10,270 bases of DNA from Prolixibacteraceae bacterium UBA6162 (GTDB lineage Bacteria; Bacteroidota; Bacteroidia; Bacteroidales; Prolixibacteraceae): the NCBI GenBank assembly GCA_002428215.1, contig DIUI01000061.1, positions 694 through 10,963 on the forward strand, given 5' to 3'. A program made the translations under genes and the position numbers. Below, in pieces: positions 1 through 7,432 of the stretch (position 1 is the stretch's first letter; every line of letters begins with the position of its first letter). The notes under the pieces were generated by a model. That model was given only the letters and a program-made list of their open reading frames with translations. It did no database searches and was not told the DNA's origin.

Positions 1-743
1 GTGGCAAAAGTATGCCTCAGTACATGTGGACTTCGCTTATCGAGCGATGTAACCAACGATAAATATCCCTTAACAATTCGATAAATCAACTTTTCGTAGG
101 CGGGTTCTCCCTTCGAAGTAACCAGCAACCTGCCACTTTCGACACCTGTGGCCTCATACCTCAATACCCGATAGCGCTCTATCATACCTACGAGCTCGGC
201 CGGAAATGGTATTAGCCGCTGCTTGTTGCGCTTTCCGGTTACCTTTATGAGTCGCTGAACCAAATCAACTTCACGATCGGTTAGCTGCAACAACTCACTT
301 AACCGAATGCCAGTGCCATATAACAGTGCAATCACAAGTTTGTCGCGCTGACCTTCAAAATCGTCACCAAAAAACCCACCATCCAAGAGGTGGTGCAAAG
401 GCATCTCTTCCACAAAATTGGGGAGCTTCTTGCGCACTTTAGGCAAGGTAATCTTTCCAATTGGCAACGATTCCAGCTCACCCATCTTGACCAAATAACG
501 AAAAAACGATTTTAAGGTGGAAATTTTTCTGTGAACAGTGCGGGGAGAAACTCCTTCCTCCATCAGTTGCAAAACCCAATCACGGACCAATCGATCATGA
601 ACCGCCTTAACGTCAAAATCCCCAATACGGTTTGTGAAAAATTCCACAAACTGATTGAGGTCTTTTTGATAGGCTACCACAGTATGTACCGAAAATCGCT
701 TTTCGTACTGCAGGTAATGTATGAATGATTCCTGAAAATTCAT
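1..743 (-). CDS. xerC: XerC-like tyrosine recombinase, 3' end cut by the window edge
   Basis: Site-specific tyrosine recombinase of the XerC/XerD type, which in bacteria resolves chromosome dimers at dif. The frame is open from the ATG at 743 to the left edge (about 248 residues; family usual length about 290-300), so the C-terminal part with the tyrosine nucleophile lies outside the window. The N-terminal SAM-like core-binding domain covers roughly residues 1-95 (motifs FSVHTVVAYQKDL and SPRTVHRKISTLKSFFRYL). The catalytic domain follows, with Arg147 in GTGIRLSELL, Lys171 in VTGKRNKQRLIP, and His240 and Arg243 in SPHVLRHTFA, so four catalytic positions are present and in order. It starts 40 bases after the rpsU stop with no terminator between, so the two are probably co-transcribed; as I recall this pair is common in Bacteroidota. 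Seen: motifs and order. Inferred: the XerC (rather than XerD) assignment. Confidence 0.93.
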   Translation of the reverse strand, partial: MNFQESFIHYLQYEKRFSVHTVVAYQKDLNQFVEFFTNRIGDFDVKAVHDRLVRDWVLQLMEEGVSPRTVHRKISTLKSFFRYLVKMGELESLPIGKITLPKVRKKLPNFVEEMPLHHLLDGGFFGDDFEGQRDKLVIALLYGTGIRLSELLQLTDREVDLVQRLIKVTGKRNKQRLIPFPAELVGMIERYRVLRYEATGVESGRLLVTSKGEPAYEKLIYRIVKGYLSLVTSLDKRSPHVLRHTFA

Positions 744-783
744 AGAAGTTTTCAACTAAGCTCAGGAACCGGATAATCTCTAT

Positions 784-975
784 TTAATCTTCCATCCGTT
801 GCAGGCCCTGAATATAAACGGCCTTCTTTTGAATGGTTCTGGCTTTCACAGAAGGTTTGGTAAACGCTTGACGCGCGCGTAATTCTTTGATTACGCCAGT
901 TTTCTCAAACTTCCTCTTAAACCTCTTCAAAGCCCTTTCGATGTTTTCGCCTTCTTTTACGGGAATAATAATCAT
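784..975 (-). CDS. rpsU: 30S ribosomal protein bS21
   Basis: Small-subunit ribosomal protein bS21, which binds near the 3' end of 16S rRNA on the platform of the 30S subunit. The 63-residue product has the normal length and composition: an N-terminal PVKEGENIERALKRFKRKFE segment, then GVIKELRARQAF, then a basic tail. The ATG at 975 is the only sensible start. No Shine-Dalgarno sequence lies at normal distance; an AGGA is present but ends about 19 bases before the ATG, too far to pair in the usual way. A well-matched Bacteroidota promoter lies just upstream (1010-1040), predicting a leader of about 28 bases. It is the first gene of a likely rpsU-xerC unit. Confidence 0.97.
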   Translation of the reverse strand: MIIIPVKEGENIERALKRFKRKFEKTGVIKELRARQAFTKPSVKARTIQKKAVYIQGLQRMED

Positions 976-1009
976 GTTTCTGTTTTTAACTATTTCCTAA
1001 ATCGAGGCG

Positions 1010-1044
1010 CAAATTTAGAAATTATTCAGTCCTTATCAAATTTA
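1010..1044 (-). promoter_or_regulatory. Promoter of rpsU-xerC, with two overlapping -7 boxes
   Basis: On the minus strand a TAAATTTG (plus coordinates 1010-1017) fits the Bacteroidota -7 consensus TANNTTTG exactly. A TTTG at 1037-1040 lies 19 bases upstream, the expected -33 element. The same TTTG is itself the end of a second perfect TAAATTTG (1037-1044), with a TTG about 21 bases further upstream, so a second start site is possible. The first box predicts transcription starting near 1003, shortly before the rpsU ATG at 975. The consensus is established for Bacteroides; use here is inferred. Confidence 0.7.
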
Positions 1045-1103
1045 AGACAAAAAAATTGTATTTCCCAACGGCACTTGGTTAATTAAATGAAAATCAAACC
1101 AAC

Positions 1104-2228
1104 TTATTCGCAGGTAAGATAGGGTGAAATTTTGGTCACAACTTCCTCCGGCAATCCCATCCGGTAGACAAAAGCAGTCATCGTTTCAAAGGCCCCTCCT
1201 AAAGAGCGCTCGGCCACGATTTTACGAGCAAGTGTAGCATCAATGTATGGATGGCGTATCATGTCGGTATTGCCTGAAAAGTTTAGCCTAACCTGCCGCA
1301 AAGGAACCTCAGAAACGGTAACCCGTGAGACAATGCCCTCATAACGCTCCCGACTCATTCCATACACCTCAAGCAGCTGTGCAGCCTCAATATAACCCCC
1401 CAACTGTTCGCGATAACGCACTATCCGCCCCGCAAATACCGGTCCAATTCCGGGTAAAGCAAGCAATGCAATACTGTCGGACCGATTCAGATCAAGCAAC
1501 CCCACGTCAACCTCAACCTCTCTTTCACCACGCTGACCCATATTAATCCACGGCTTTAGCCGGAGAAAATCAGACTCCGCAACTCCATATATACGCATGA
1601 TATCTTCGGCTCTGGCGAAACTCCCCCCTTTTTCCCGATAGGCAATCAGATTCCGGCTTTGCAGCGCGCTAAAACCTAACAACCTTAGTTCCTCCATTGA
1701 AGCTGTGTTAGGGTCGAACAAAAAATAGTCAGGCTCCTGTAGCCTTAACCCCGATAGGTCCTCTGCTAAATTTCCAATATTGGAGCGAACCGGTTCTTCC
1801 CGGTTATTGTCGCCACCGAATACAATAAAAGGCTGTAGTTCGGCAAACAACGAATCGTTCATACCATATATACGCTGCACATCTCCGGCACGACGAAATT
1901 TGCCTCCACGCTCACGGTACCGCACCATATTCTGAGCCACATTCCGGGGTAAGCCCATCAAAATCAAGGTATCCTCTGAAACATTGTTCGGATCAAAGGG
2001 CAACCATTCAGCCACCGATGTTTCAATATCCGAATCATTGCCAGCTGTATATTCTTCGGGCAAAACCACCGGAGGCAACAGCCGCACGGGTGGCGTGAAA
2101 AAATCCAGGCCATAATTAACGGCCATCAGCAAGGCCAGTAAGAGACCTAAAAATAGATACCCCCTTCGCTCTGTCGCTGTCAGGGAAAGCCATACAGGGG
2201 CAAACCTTCCAAAAAGTTTACGTGTCAT
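1104..2228 (-). CDS. Membrane-anchored protein with four helix-hairpin-helix repeats (ComEA-like)
   Basis: Protein of 374 residues with one N-terminal membrane segment (about residues 24-44, YLFLGLLLALLMAVNYG) after a short basic cytoplasmic stretch, so the rest probably faces the periplasm. Four helix-hairpin-helix (ComEA/Tex type) units follow at about 78-137, 171-228, 246-303 and 315-372. The first three open with FDPN, FDPN or LDLN and contain RYRERGG-, AYREKGG- or RYREQLGG-like turns ending in RIYG or EVYG. The third has the best DNA-binding hairpin, LPGIGPVFAGRIV (258-270); the others are degenerate (LMGLPRNVA, LLGFSALQ). HhH domains usually bind DNA backbone non-specifically, and ComEA does so in DNA uptake. 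Whether this protein does is inference, since multi-HhH proteins like this are widespread and uncharacterised in Bacteroidota. It stands between the NSS transporter terminator and the rpsU promoter and is probably monocistronic. Confidence 0.88.
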   Translation of the reverse strand: MTRKLFGRFAPVWLSLTATERRGYLFLGLLLALLMAVNYGLDFFTPPVRLLPPVVLPEEYTAGNDSDIETSVAEWLPFDPNNVSEDTLILMGLPRNVAQNMVRYRERGGKFRRAGDVQRIYGMNDSLFAELQPFIVFGGDNNREEPVRSNIGNLAEDLSGLRLQEPDYFLFDPNTASMEELRLLGFSALQSRNLIAYREKGGSFARAEDIMRIYGVAESDFLRLKPWINMGQRGEREVEVDVGLLDLNRSDSIALLALPGIGPVFAGRIVRYREQLGGYIEAAQLLEVYGMSRERYEGIVSRVTVSEVPLRQVRLNFSGNTDMIRHPYIDATLARKIVAERSLGGAFETMTAFVYRMGLPEEVVTKISPYLTCE

Positions 2229-2249
2229 TGGGTGTGTGTTGGGGCGTTC

Positions 2250-2286
2250 AAAAAAATGGCAACTCAGACGCTTGCGTCTGTTTGCC
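2250..2286 (-). terminator. Intrinsic terminator of the NSS transporter gene
   Basis: Read on the minus strand, a GGCAA...TTGCC stem (2282-2286 with 2258-2262) continues, after a small 1x2 internal loop, into the perfect arms CAGACGC/GCGTCTG (2274-2280 with 2265-2271) with an AA tip, and is followed directly by A and seven T (2257-2250). It begins three bases after the TAG of the transporter gene and ends 21 bases before the next start, so it separates the transporter from the HhH gene. Confidence 0.82.
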
Positions 2287-2289
2287 CTG

Positions 2290-3654
2290 CTATATTCTTA
2301 TCAATCCGATTTCCCGCAGGAAAATAAAGGCAATGGCCAACGGCGCAAGGAATCGGATAGCAAAAAGAAACAAACCAAAATAATGAACTTTTAGAAGACC
2401 TTGATTTGATAGCTCTGCCCGAACCTTATCCCGTCCAAAAAACCAGGCCAGGAAGAGCACTATCAACAATCCGCCCAGCGGCAGCAGCACATTGGCCGAG
2501 GTAAATTCAAGCAATTGAAAAATATTCAATCCAAAGAGCTTAACCTCCGCTAAAGGACCGCCAGAGAGCGCGGCCATAACACCAAATATAGAGACAATGG
2601 CGGTAGCAACCCATGTGGCAGATTTACGCGTCAATTGAAGCTCCTCTGTAAAGAAGGCTACAATAACTTCTAACAGCGAAATGGTCGAGGTGAGTGCTGC
2701 AACGGCAAGCAAAACGAAGAATATCAGGGAGAAGAAGTAGCCTCCCGCCATCTGCTGGAAAATATTGGGCAGGGCTATAAAAACCAAACCTGTTCCCGCT
2801 TCAGGCTGAATTCCAAATGCGAAAACAGCCGGAAATATGGCAATACCAGCGAGTATTGCAATGAACAAATCGGTGAATGCTACTGCAACAGCGGTGCTGC
2901 CCAGATGATTCTCCTTCGGCATATACGACGCGTAGGTTATTAGTGTCCCCATACCAACACTAAGCGAGAAAAACGACTGACCCAAAGCCACCAAAATGGT
3001 ATTGGTGTCGATTTTTGAAAAATCGGGCTTAAAGAGGAACTTAATACCTTCGATGGCGCCGGGCAGTGTAACCGAGCGCACAATAAGTATCATCAATATA
3101 ATAAACAGCAACGGCATTAAAATTTTGGTCGATTTCTCGATGCCATTCTTCACACCCGAGAAGATAATAAAGGCAGTAAAGGCCATGAATACAAAAAACC
3201 ACAAGACAGGCCTGAAAGAACTTGCCGTAAACTCGTCGAACATCAAAGTAAGTTCGGCGGGCGACTTTCCGGAAAATCCATTGATCAACGATTGATAGAT
3301 GTATTCGAGGGTCCAACCGGCAACCGCTGTATAGAAAGCCAAAATCATGAAGGCTGCGGCAACACCCATAAAACCAACAAGGTACCATACCTTACCGGGA
3401 GCCAAAGTTCGGAATGAACCTACAGCATTCTGCTTAGCAGTTCGGCCAATGACAAATTCTGAGAGCATAACCGGAACACCAACAGCAAAAATTAGCGACA
3501 GATAAACCAGAAGAAACGCTCCTCCGCCGTTTTCACCGGCTACGTAGGGGAATCTCCAGATGTTGCCCAATCCAATTGCCGACCCCACTGTGGCAGCAAT
3601 AACCCCAAACTTAGAGCCAAAAGACTCTCTGGCACCCGTAATCTCTTTCATCAA
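2290..3654 (-). CDS. Sodium-dependent transporter of the NSS (LeuT/MhsT-like) family
   Basis: Inner-membrane symporter of 454 residues, strongly hydrophobic throughout, with about 11-12 membrane segments as in LeuT and MhsT. The TM1 signature GSAIGLGNIWRFPY (24-37), followed by ENGGGAF, forms part of the substrate and sodium sites in the LeuT fold. The TM6 counterpart is FFSLSVGMGTLITYASYM (228-245), and TM8 carries LTSTISLLE (321-329), which matches the hydroxyl-bearing sodium-2 region of LeuT. Bacterial members mostly take up amino acids driven by sodium; the substrate cannot be read from the sequence. Two ATGs stand in tandem at the start (3654 and 3651), and either could be used. The gene has its own terminator just after the stop and a long leader with two hairpins upstream, so it is likely a single-gene unit. 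Confidence 0.95.
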   Translation of the reverse strand: MMKEITGARESFGSKFGVIAATVGSAIGLGNIWRFPYVAGENGGGAFLLVYLSLIFAVGVPVMLSEFVIGRTAKQNAVGSFRTLAPGKVWYLVGFMGVAAAFMILAFYTAVAGWTLEYIYQSLINGFSGKSPAELTLMFDEFTASSFRPVLWFFVFMAFTAFIIFSGVKNGIEKSTKILMPLLFIILMILIVRSVTLPGAIEGIKFLFKPDFSKIDTNTILVALGQSFFSLSVGMGTLITYASYMPKENHLGSTAVAVAFTDLFIAILAGIAIFPAVFAFGIQPEAGTGLVFIALPNIFQQMAGGYFFSLIFFVLLAVAALTSTISLLEVIVAFFTEELQLTRKSATWVATAIVSIFGVMAALSGGPLAEVKLFGLNIFQLLEFTSANVLLPLGGLLIVLFLAWFFGRDKVRAELSNQGLLKVHYFGLFLFAIRFLAPLAIAFIFLREIGLIRI

Positions 3655-3735
3655 TAACTATTTAAACGGTGTTCATTCAACCCTACTCCAGGTAGTCTGG
3701 TCGCACTCTGTTTCCCAATTCAATCTACAACTCCA

Positions 3736-3805
3736 CTGCCAGGTGTTTACCAATGGCAGAAGTTCAATTCTGAACGGAGGGAAAATCGTGTTTCATACAA
3801 AACAC
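3736..3805 (-). promoter_or_regulatory. Two hairpins in the leader of the NSS transporter gene
   Basis: The 238-base gap between tamL and the transporter start holds no gene. Two inverted repeats stand out: CTGCCA-GGT-GTTT-ACC-AA-TGGCAG (3736-3759), a 9-pair stem with a two-base bulge, and GTGTTT-CATACA-AAACAC (3788-3805), a perfect 6-pair repeat. Neither is followed by a T-run on the minus strand, so they do not look like terminators. They could be an RNA leader structure or operator sites. No known riboswitch was recognised. A possible -7 box TATTTTTG (3840-3847) lacks a properly spaced -33 element. Confidence 0.3.
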
Positions 3806-3840
3806 AACAGCAATTTACTTAACCGATGCGTTTGATTGGC

Positions 3841-3884
3841 AAAAATATTCTTTCTTGGCACTTTGCCACTCAAAATGCAAGAAA
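3841..3884 (-). terminator. Possible terminator of the tamL-like gene
   Basis: Eight bases after the TAA of the BamA-family gene the minus strand has arms TTTCTTG and CAAGAAA (3878-3884 and 3851-3857) enclosing a smaller GGCA/TGCC hairpin, then GAATATTTTT. The outer stem is A/T-rich and the T-run starts a few bases late, so termination may be weak. The T-run also overlaps a TATTTTTG that could serve as a -7 box for the next gene. Confidence 0.35.
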
Positions 3885-3892
3885 TTTATTTT

Positions 3893-6205
3893 TTAGAAAG
3901 GATACCCAATAGCAAACGAGAAGTTGAAATCGTCGCCGGTTAATTTTCGGGCACCTACTATCCATCCATTGAATTCTTTCTGGGCCGGATCACGCATTTT
4001 CATCCCAACATCGAGCCTGAATACAAAATAGTCGAAATCGAAACGCAAGCCTGTACCAGTGCCAAGAGCAAACTGGCGATAAAACGATCCTAACCGGAAA
4101 CGTGCACCTGGACGGTTATCGTTCTCATTAATTGCCCAGATATTGCCTCCATCCAAAAATAGGGTGCTCTCAAGAAATCTGATCAACCGAAATCTGTATT
4201 CGAGATTCGCTTCAATTTTTAGGTCACCCGATTGATTGGGATAAGAAAACGGGGGAGCCTGATAGGTTCCCGGCCCCAGCGATCGCACCTGCCAGGCTCT
4301 GATGCCATTGGCTCCGCCTGTAAAATATTTTTTCTCGAATGGGAGCACATCAAAATTGCCATAGGGCACACCTACCCCTAAAAATGCTCTGCCCACCACA
4401 GCGTTAAAGCGATCGATCATCAGACCCCGCCTGAACTCAATATCAGTTTTTACATACTGAGCATACCGGGAGTCGAGTAATTTATAATACTCCTGCGGAG
4501 GAAGTCCTGTGGTGTCGACCTCCGTATGGAGCTTTGCTCCCGCCAGTCCGGCCATCAAGTGCAGCAGATTACCCGACGATTCTACCGAGAACCTGACGTA
4601 ACTGTAGTTGCTTCTTGATCGAAGTTGTTGCGTATTGTATATAAGTGAGTAATTCGATGCCAAAATTAAATGGTCGGTAAAACTGCTTTTAATGTAGAGA
4701 TCCTGAATGGCATTCAGAAAATCGGGATCAAAGCGTGATAAATTCACCATAGAGAAATCGGCCAGATTTAGATTATGGCGAAAATATACACGACTCATCC
4801 ACTCATAACCAAACCGCATAGAGGTAATGGTTCGTGTGTAGTCGGGGCGCTGCTGGTAGTTGTACGAAAGCGTAAAGAGTGTGCGGGGGAAAGTATTCCC
4901 CAAAGAGGTGCTCAGGTTACCAGGGCCTATCAGCCGGGGCACCGACAGTTTTGCCTCTATGCCAAGCTCTCTTGTATTGAAATCAAGCGACTGGTTGCTT
5001 ACAATGGCCTGCTGCCGCTCCATCGCGCCCTTCAACTTTAGTTCAAGTATTTCAGCCCCTTTCAATAGGTTGCGGTGCATGTGGTTCAGATTGCCGGCTA
5101 CACCAAAGTTTCCGGAGGTATTGGTCCCCTCCAGATCGAACGATGTAGATTGCCGGTTAAGGGGTGCCAGATCGATAACACTGGTAAGCAGAGCAGTATC
5201 TCCAACTTGTGTCCCCTCCTGAAAATAGATATTGATAAAGCGAAATTGGCGTAACCGGTTGAGGGCATTAAAGGTCTCTCCTGTTTTATCGAGTGCGTAG
5301 TGCCAGGGATCCGACATTCGGTTGAGTCGGGTAAACAACTTTGTATGGTAATGCATTCCATCGTGAAACAGAAAGGTATTGTTGCCAACTTCAACCGTAT
5401 CGATCGGTGCCCCGATGATTTCTCCTCCCGTTTGAACGGAAGGCAGCAGATTCCACATAAAACGATCTACCCCATACTGCTGCAAAATGCGGGAAGAATC
5501 GCGCGATGCTTCAGCCGGCACTTCAATATTGAGTGTGAGATGCACCAATCCTGTTTGCAACAACGTATCCGCCACAAGGTTAACCATTGGCTTTGAGAAA
5601 TAGTAATAGCCGCGGTTTCTAAAAAACTCGACAATCCGGTCCCTTTCTCTGTCGAGTTCGTCAAGGTCGAACCGCAAGCCGCTCTGCATGCTCTCGGGCA
5701 CATATCCGGCATCGAAATGCTCTGATAGCTCCGGATGCGGAATATGGTAATCAATATCGCCAATGCGGTAGACCTCCCCGGTTGTAATGGTATAGCTTAG
5801 TTCGGCCTTGCGTCTTGCTTCGTTCAGATTGGGTGTATGGACTACCACAGCCCGGTAATATCCCTTGTTGTGAAGATATTGGCGTAACTGGTCGGCCGTC
5901 TGGTCGGCAAGGCCACTGTTGTATATCTGAGGGGGTTCGCCGGTTCTTTTCAACCAGTGGTCGTCGCGGTCGCGGGGAGAGAGATTGTAAAGCCAGAGGT
6001 GAAACCTAAAGAAGCCCAGAATACGGGTATTGTCGCGCTGTCGCACATAACTTTTTAACTCATCGCGATCTACCCCACGATTGTCGGTGGCTATCTCCAC
6101 CTTGTTGATAAGGAAGTCTCCCTCCGGTACAAACTTGGTGGCAGAACATCCTGCCAACAGCAAAAGCAATAATAGTTTTGGCAGAGCAGGGGATTTGTAT
6201 ATCAT
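3893..6205 (-). CDS. tamL: TamL-like BamA/TamA-family outer membrane assembly lipoprotein
   Basis: Outer-membrane protein of the Omp85 superfamily. From the ATG at 6205 it has 770 residues. A lipoprotein signal LLLLLLLAGC places the lipidated cysteine at residue 20; a lipidated BamA homologue is the hallmark of TamL, the Bacteroidota form of TamA. POTRA-like repeats occupy about residues 30-320 (for example LRQYLHNKGYY and IVEFFRNRGYYYF). The beta-barrel follows to the end, with the L6-loop motif GIRAW around Arg636 and a final strand ending in GYPF, a C-terminal aromatic as expected for Bam substrates. TamA-type proteins work with TamB in envelope biogenesis; no tamB is next to this gene. 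A TTG at 6217 would extend the frame by four residues, but ATG gives a cleaner signal peptide. It is transcribed divergently from the RNA methyltransferase gene. The family is certain; the TamL subtype is likely. Confidence 0.9.
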   Translation of the reverse strand: MIYKSPALPKLLLLLLLAGCSATKFVPEGDFLINKVEIATDNRGVDRDELKSYVRQRDNTRILGFFRFHLWLYNLSPRDRDDHWLKRTGEPPQIYNSGLADQTADQLRQYLHNKGYYRAVVVHTPNLNEARRKAELSYTITTGEVYRIGDIDYHIPHPELSEHFDAGYVPESMQSGLRFDLDELDRERDRIVEFFRNRGYYYFSKPMVNLVADTLLQTGLVHLTLNIEVPAEASRDSSRILQQYGVDRFMWNLLPSVQTGGEIIGAPIDTVEVGNNTFLFHDGMHYHTKLFTRLNRMSDPWHYALDKTGETFNALNRLRQFRFINIYFQEGTQVGDTALLTSVIDLAPLNRQSTSFDLEGTNTSGNFGVAGNLNHMHRNLLKGAEILELKLKGAMERQQAIVSNQSLDFNTRELGIEAKLSVPRLIGPGNLSTSLGNTFPRTLFTLSYNYQQRPDYTRTITSMRFGYEWMSRVYFRHNLNLADFSMVNLSRFDPDFLNAIQDLYIKSSFTDHLILASNYSLIYNTQQLRSRSNYSYVRFSVESSGNLLHLMAGLAGAKLHTEVDTTGLPPQEYYKLLDSRYAQYVKTDIEFRRGLMIDRFNAVVGRAFLGVGVPYGNFDVLPFEKKYFTGGANGIRAWQVRSLGPGTYQAPPFSYPNQSGDLKIEANLEYRFRLIRFLESTLFLDGGNIWAINENDNRPGARFRLGSFYRQFALGTGTGLRFDFDYFVFRLDVGMKMRDPAQKEFNGWIVGARKLTGDDFNFSFAIGYPF

Positions 6206-6228
6206 AGTTTTGCACAAGGCGATAAAGC

Positions 6229-6259
6229 TTTTTACAAAAATAGCGATGTGTTATGTTTG
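6229..6259 (+). promoter_or_regulatory. Candidate promoter of the RNA methyltransferase gene
   Basis: TATGTTTG (6252-6259) matches the -7 consensus TANNTTTG exactly, and TTTT (6229-6232) stands 19 bases upstream where TTTG is expected. The start would be near 6266, giving a leader of about 33 bases to the TTG at 6299. It overlaps the candidate divergent promoter of the tamL gene. Confidence 0.5.
6235..6242 (-). promoter_or_regulatory. Candidate -7 box of the tamL-like gene
   Basis: On the minus strand TATTTTTG fits TANNTTTG. It would start transcription near 6228, about 23 bases before the ATG at 6205. No TTTG is found at the -33 position, so support rests on the -7 box and on the divergent gene arrangement. 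Confidence 0.35.
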
Positions 6260-6298
6260 GAATGCCTAAATTTCGATTTTAATCCAAATTAATTTACA

Positions 6299-7078
6299 TT
6301 GATTCCAAAAAGCAGAATAAAGCTAATAAAATCGCTCGAATACAGAAAATTTCGGGCTTTGCATGGCTTGTTTGTGGCAGAAGGCAACCGCATGGTGACC
6401 GATTTGCTGCGTTCCGGAACAGGAGTAAATACCCTCTTTGCAACAGAAGAGTTCCTTACATCGAACAGATCTTATCTCCCTGCCAACGAGAAGGTTGTAG
6501 TCTGCAGCGCAGAAGATATTGCCGCTGCAAGCCTCCTTCGAAGTCCTCAGGACGCATTGGTTCTTTGTCACTTGCCGGAATTTCAGCTACAAACAGTAGA
6601 TCCAAAACGCCAGCTGGTATTGTGTCTCGATCAGGTTCAGGATCCCGGAAATGTTGGAACGATTGTTCGCTTAGCCGATTGGTTTGGGATTACCGATGTT
6701 GTATGCTCGCAAAACACGGCAGACATTTATGCCCCAAAAGCCGTGCAATCCACTATGGGATCGATTGCCCGGGTAAGAGTGCACTACACCGTTTTATCCG
6801 ACTGGATCAATACCTTACAGGGTCACCCTGTTTCAATTATGGGAGCCCTCCTTGAAGGCGAAAACCTATTCGGATACCAACTACCAGCGGCAGGAATTTT
6901 AATTGTTGGAAACGAAGGAAATGGAATCAGCGAAGAGATAGCAGAAAAGCTAACCCACCGACTTTTTATTCCCGGAGGACATGCACCCGGTGAAGGACCC
7001 GAATCGCTTAATGTGGCGGTTGCTACTGCAATTATTTGTTCCGAATTTTTCAGACAAAAATCACAAACAGCAAAATAA
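6299..7078 (+). CDS. TrmH/SpoU-family RNA 2'-O-methyltransferase (SPOUT class)
   Basis: AdoMet-dependent methyltransferase of the SPOUT superfamily that probably methylates a ribose 2'-OH in rRNA or tRNA; the target is not readable from the sequence. It has 259 residues, usual for the family. An N-terminal substrate-binding domain (about 1-95, with KLIKSLEYRKFRALHGLFVAEG) precedes the catalytic domain. Motif 1 is DPGNVGTIVRLADWFG (115-130, Asn118 and Arg124), motif 2 LIVGNEGNGISEE (201-213), motif 3 IPGGHAPGEGPESLNVAVAT (224-243), the last two forming the trefoil-knot cofactor site. The spacer before ESLN is a few residues longer than in E. coli relatives. The start is TTG: an in-frame stop lies three codons upstream, and the next ATG (6392) would remove the conserved N-terminal domain. 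It is divergent from tamL and convergent with porT, so monocistronic. TrmH, RlmB or TsnR-like specificity cannot be separated here. Confidence 0.92.
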   Translation: MIPKSRIKLIKSLEYRKFRALHGLFVAEGNRMVTDLLRSGTGVNTLFATEEFLTSNRSYLPANEKVVVCSAEDIAAASLLRSPQDALVLCHLPEFQLQTVDPKRQLVLCLDQVQDPGNVGTIVRLADWFGITDVVCSQNTADIYAPKAVQSTMGSIARVRVHYTVLSDWINTLQGHPVSIMGALLEGENLFGYQLPAAGILIVGNEGNGISEEIAEKLTHRLFIPGGHAPGEGPESLNVAVATAIICSEFFRQKSQTAK

Positions 7079-7132
7079 GTATTAGCAATGGTAAGGTATT
7101 GGATGGTTTGAATTCATGCATTCCATTGACTC

Positions 7133-7365
7133 CCCCCGCTGGCGCGGATTTAGCTACGCTGATTTTCAATTGTGATATGTGCCTTGACCTCTTCCGCTGG
7201 TAGGCGGACTATTATTGTTCAACCCCTTTAGGGTTGTGGACTGAACGGGACGCTTCTTACCCCGGGTATTACCCGGAGCTATTATTGTTCAACCCCGTCG
7301 GGGTTGGGGATTAATCAATTTTTGCGGGTGAATGCAGCTTTTTCCCGTTTCCCAGGGTGTTACCC
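7133..7365. repeat. Long repeat, copy A
   Basis: It runs from CCCCCGCTGGCGCGGATTT to CCCAGGGTGTTACCC and is nearly identical to copy B at 7526-7779. From about 7197 to 7346 I count only two differences from copy B (GGCGGAC/GGCAGAC and CCCCTTTAGGG/CCCCTCTAGGG). Inside, the unit ATTATTGTTCAACCCC-N4-GGGTTG occurs twice (7211-7236, 7281-7306), each a hairpin, separated by the palindrome CCGGGTATTACCCGG (7262-7276). At the left end the GCGATCGC cassette of copy B is absent, replaced by a few unrelated bases. Confidence 0.88.
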
Positions 7366-7432
7366 ATTTCATAAGATAAAAGGCATAAGGAAAAAGAGCC
7401 AAGTAAAATTTCTCACAGGTTCCCTGCGACAA

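Noticed and set aside
531..728. Plus-strand open frame of 65 codons opposite xerC
   Set aside because: The minus strand encodes a clear tyrosine recombinase across these bases; this frame is its shadow.
1..743. Integrase of a mobile element
   Set aside because: Its position directly behind rpsU and its XerC-like sequence favour the housekeeping recombinase; no attachment site or cargo is seen.
1075..1102. Terminator after the HhH gene
   Set aside because: TTGGTT/AACCAA forms only six A/T-rich pairs around a 16-base loop and no T-run follows at the right distance.
3560..3835. Plus-strand open frame of 91 codons over the NSS start and leader
   Set aside because: It overlaps the conserved TM1 of the transporter antisense and has no recognisable features.
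7086..7128. Terminator after the RNA methyltransferase gene
   Set aside because: CAATGG/CCATTG are six pairs separated by 31 bases and followed by a C-run, not T.
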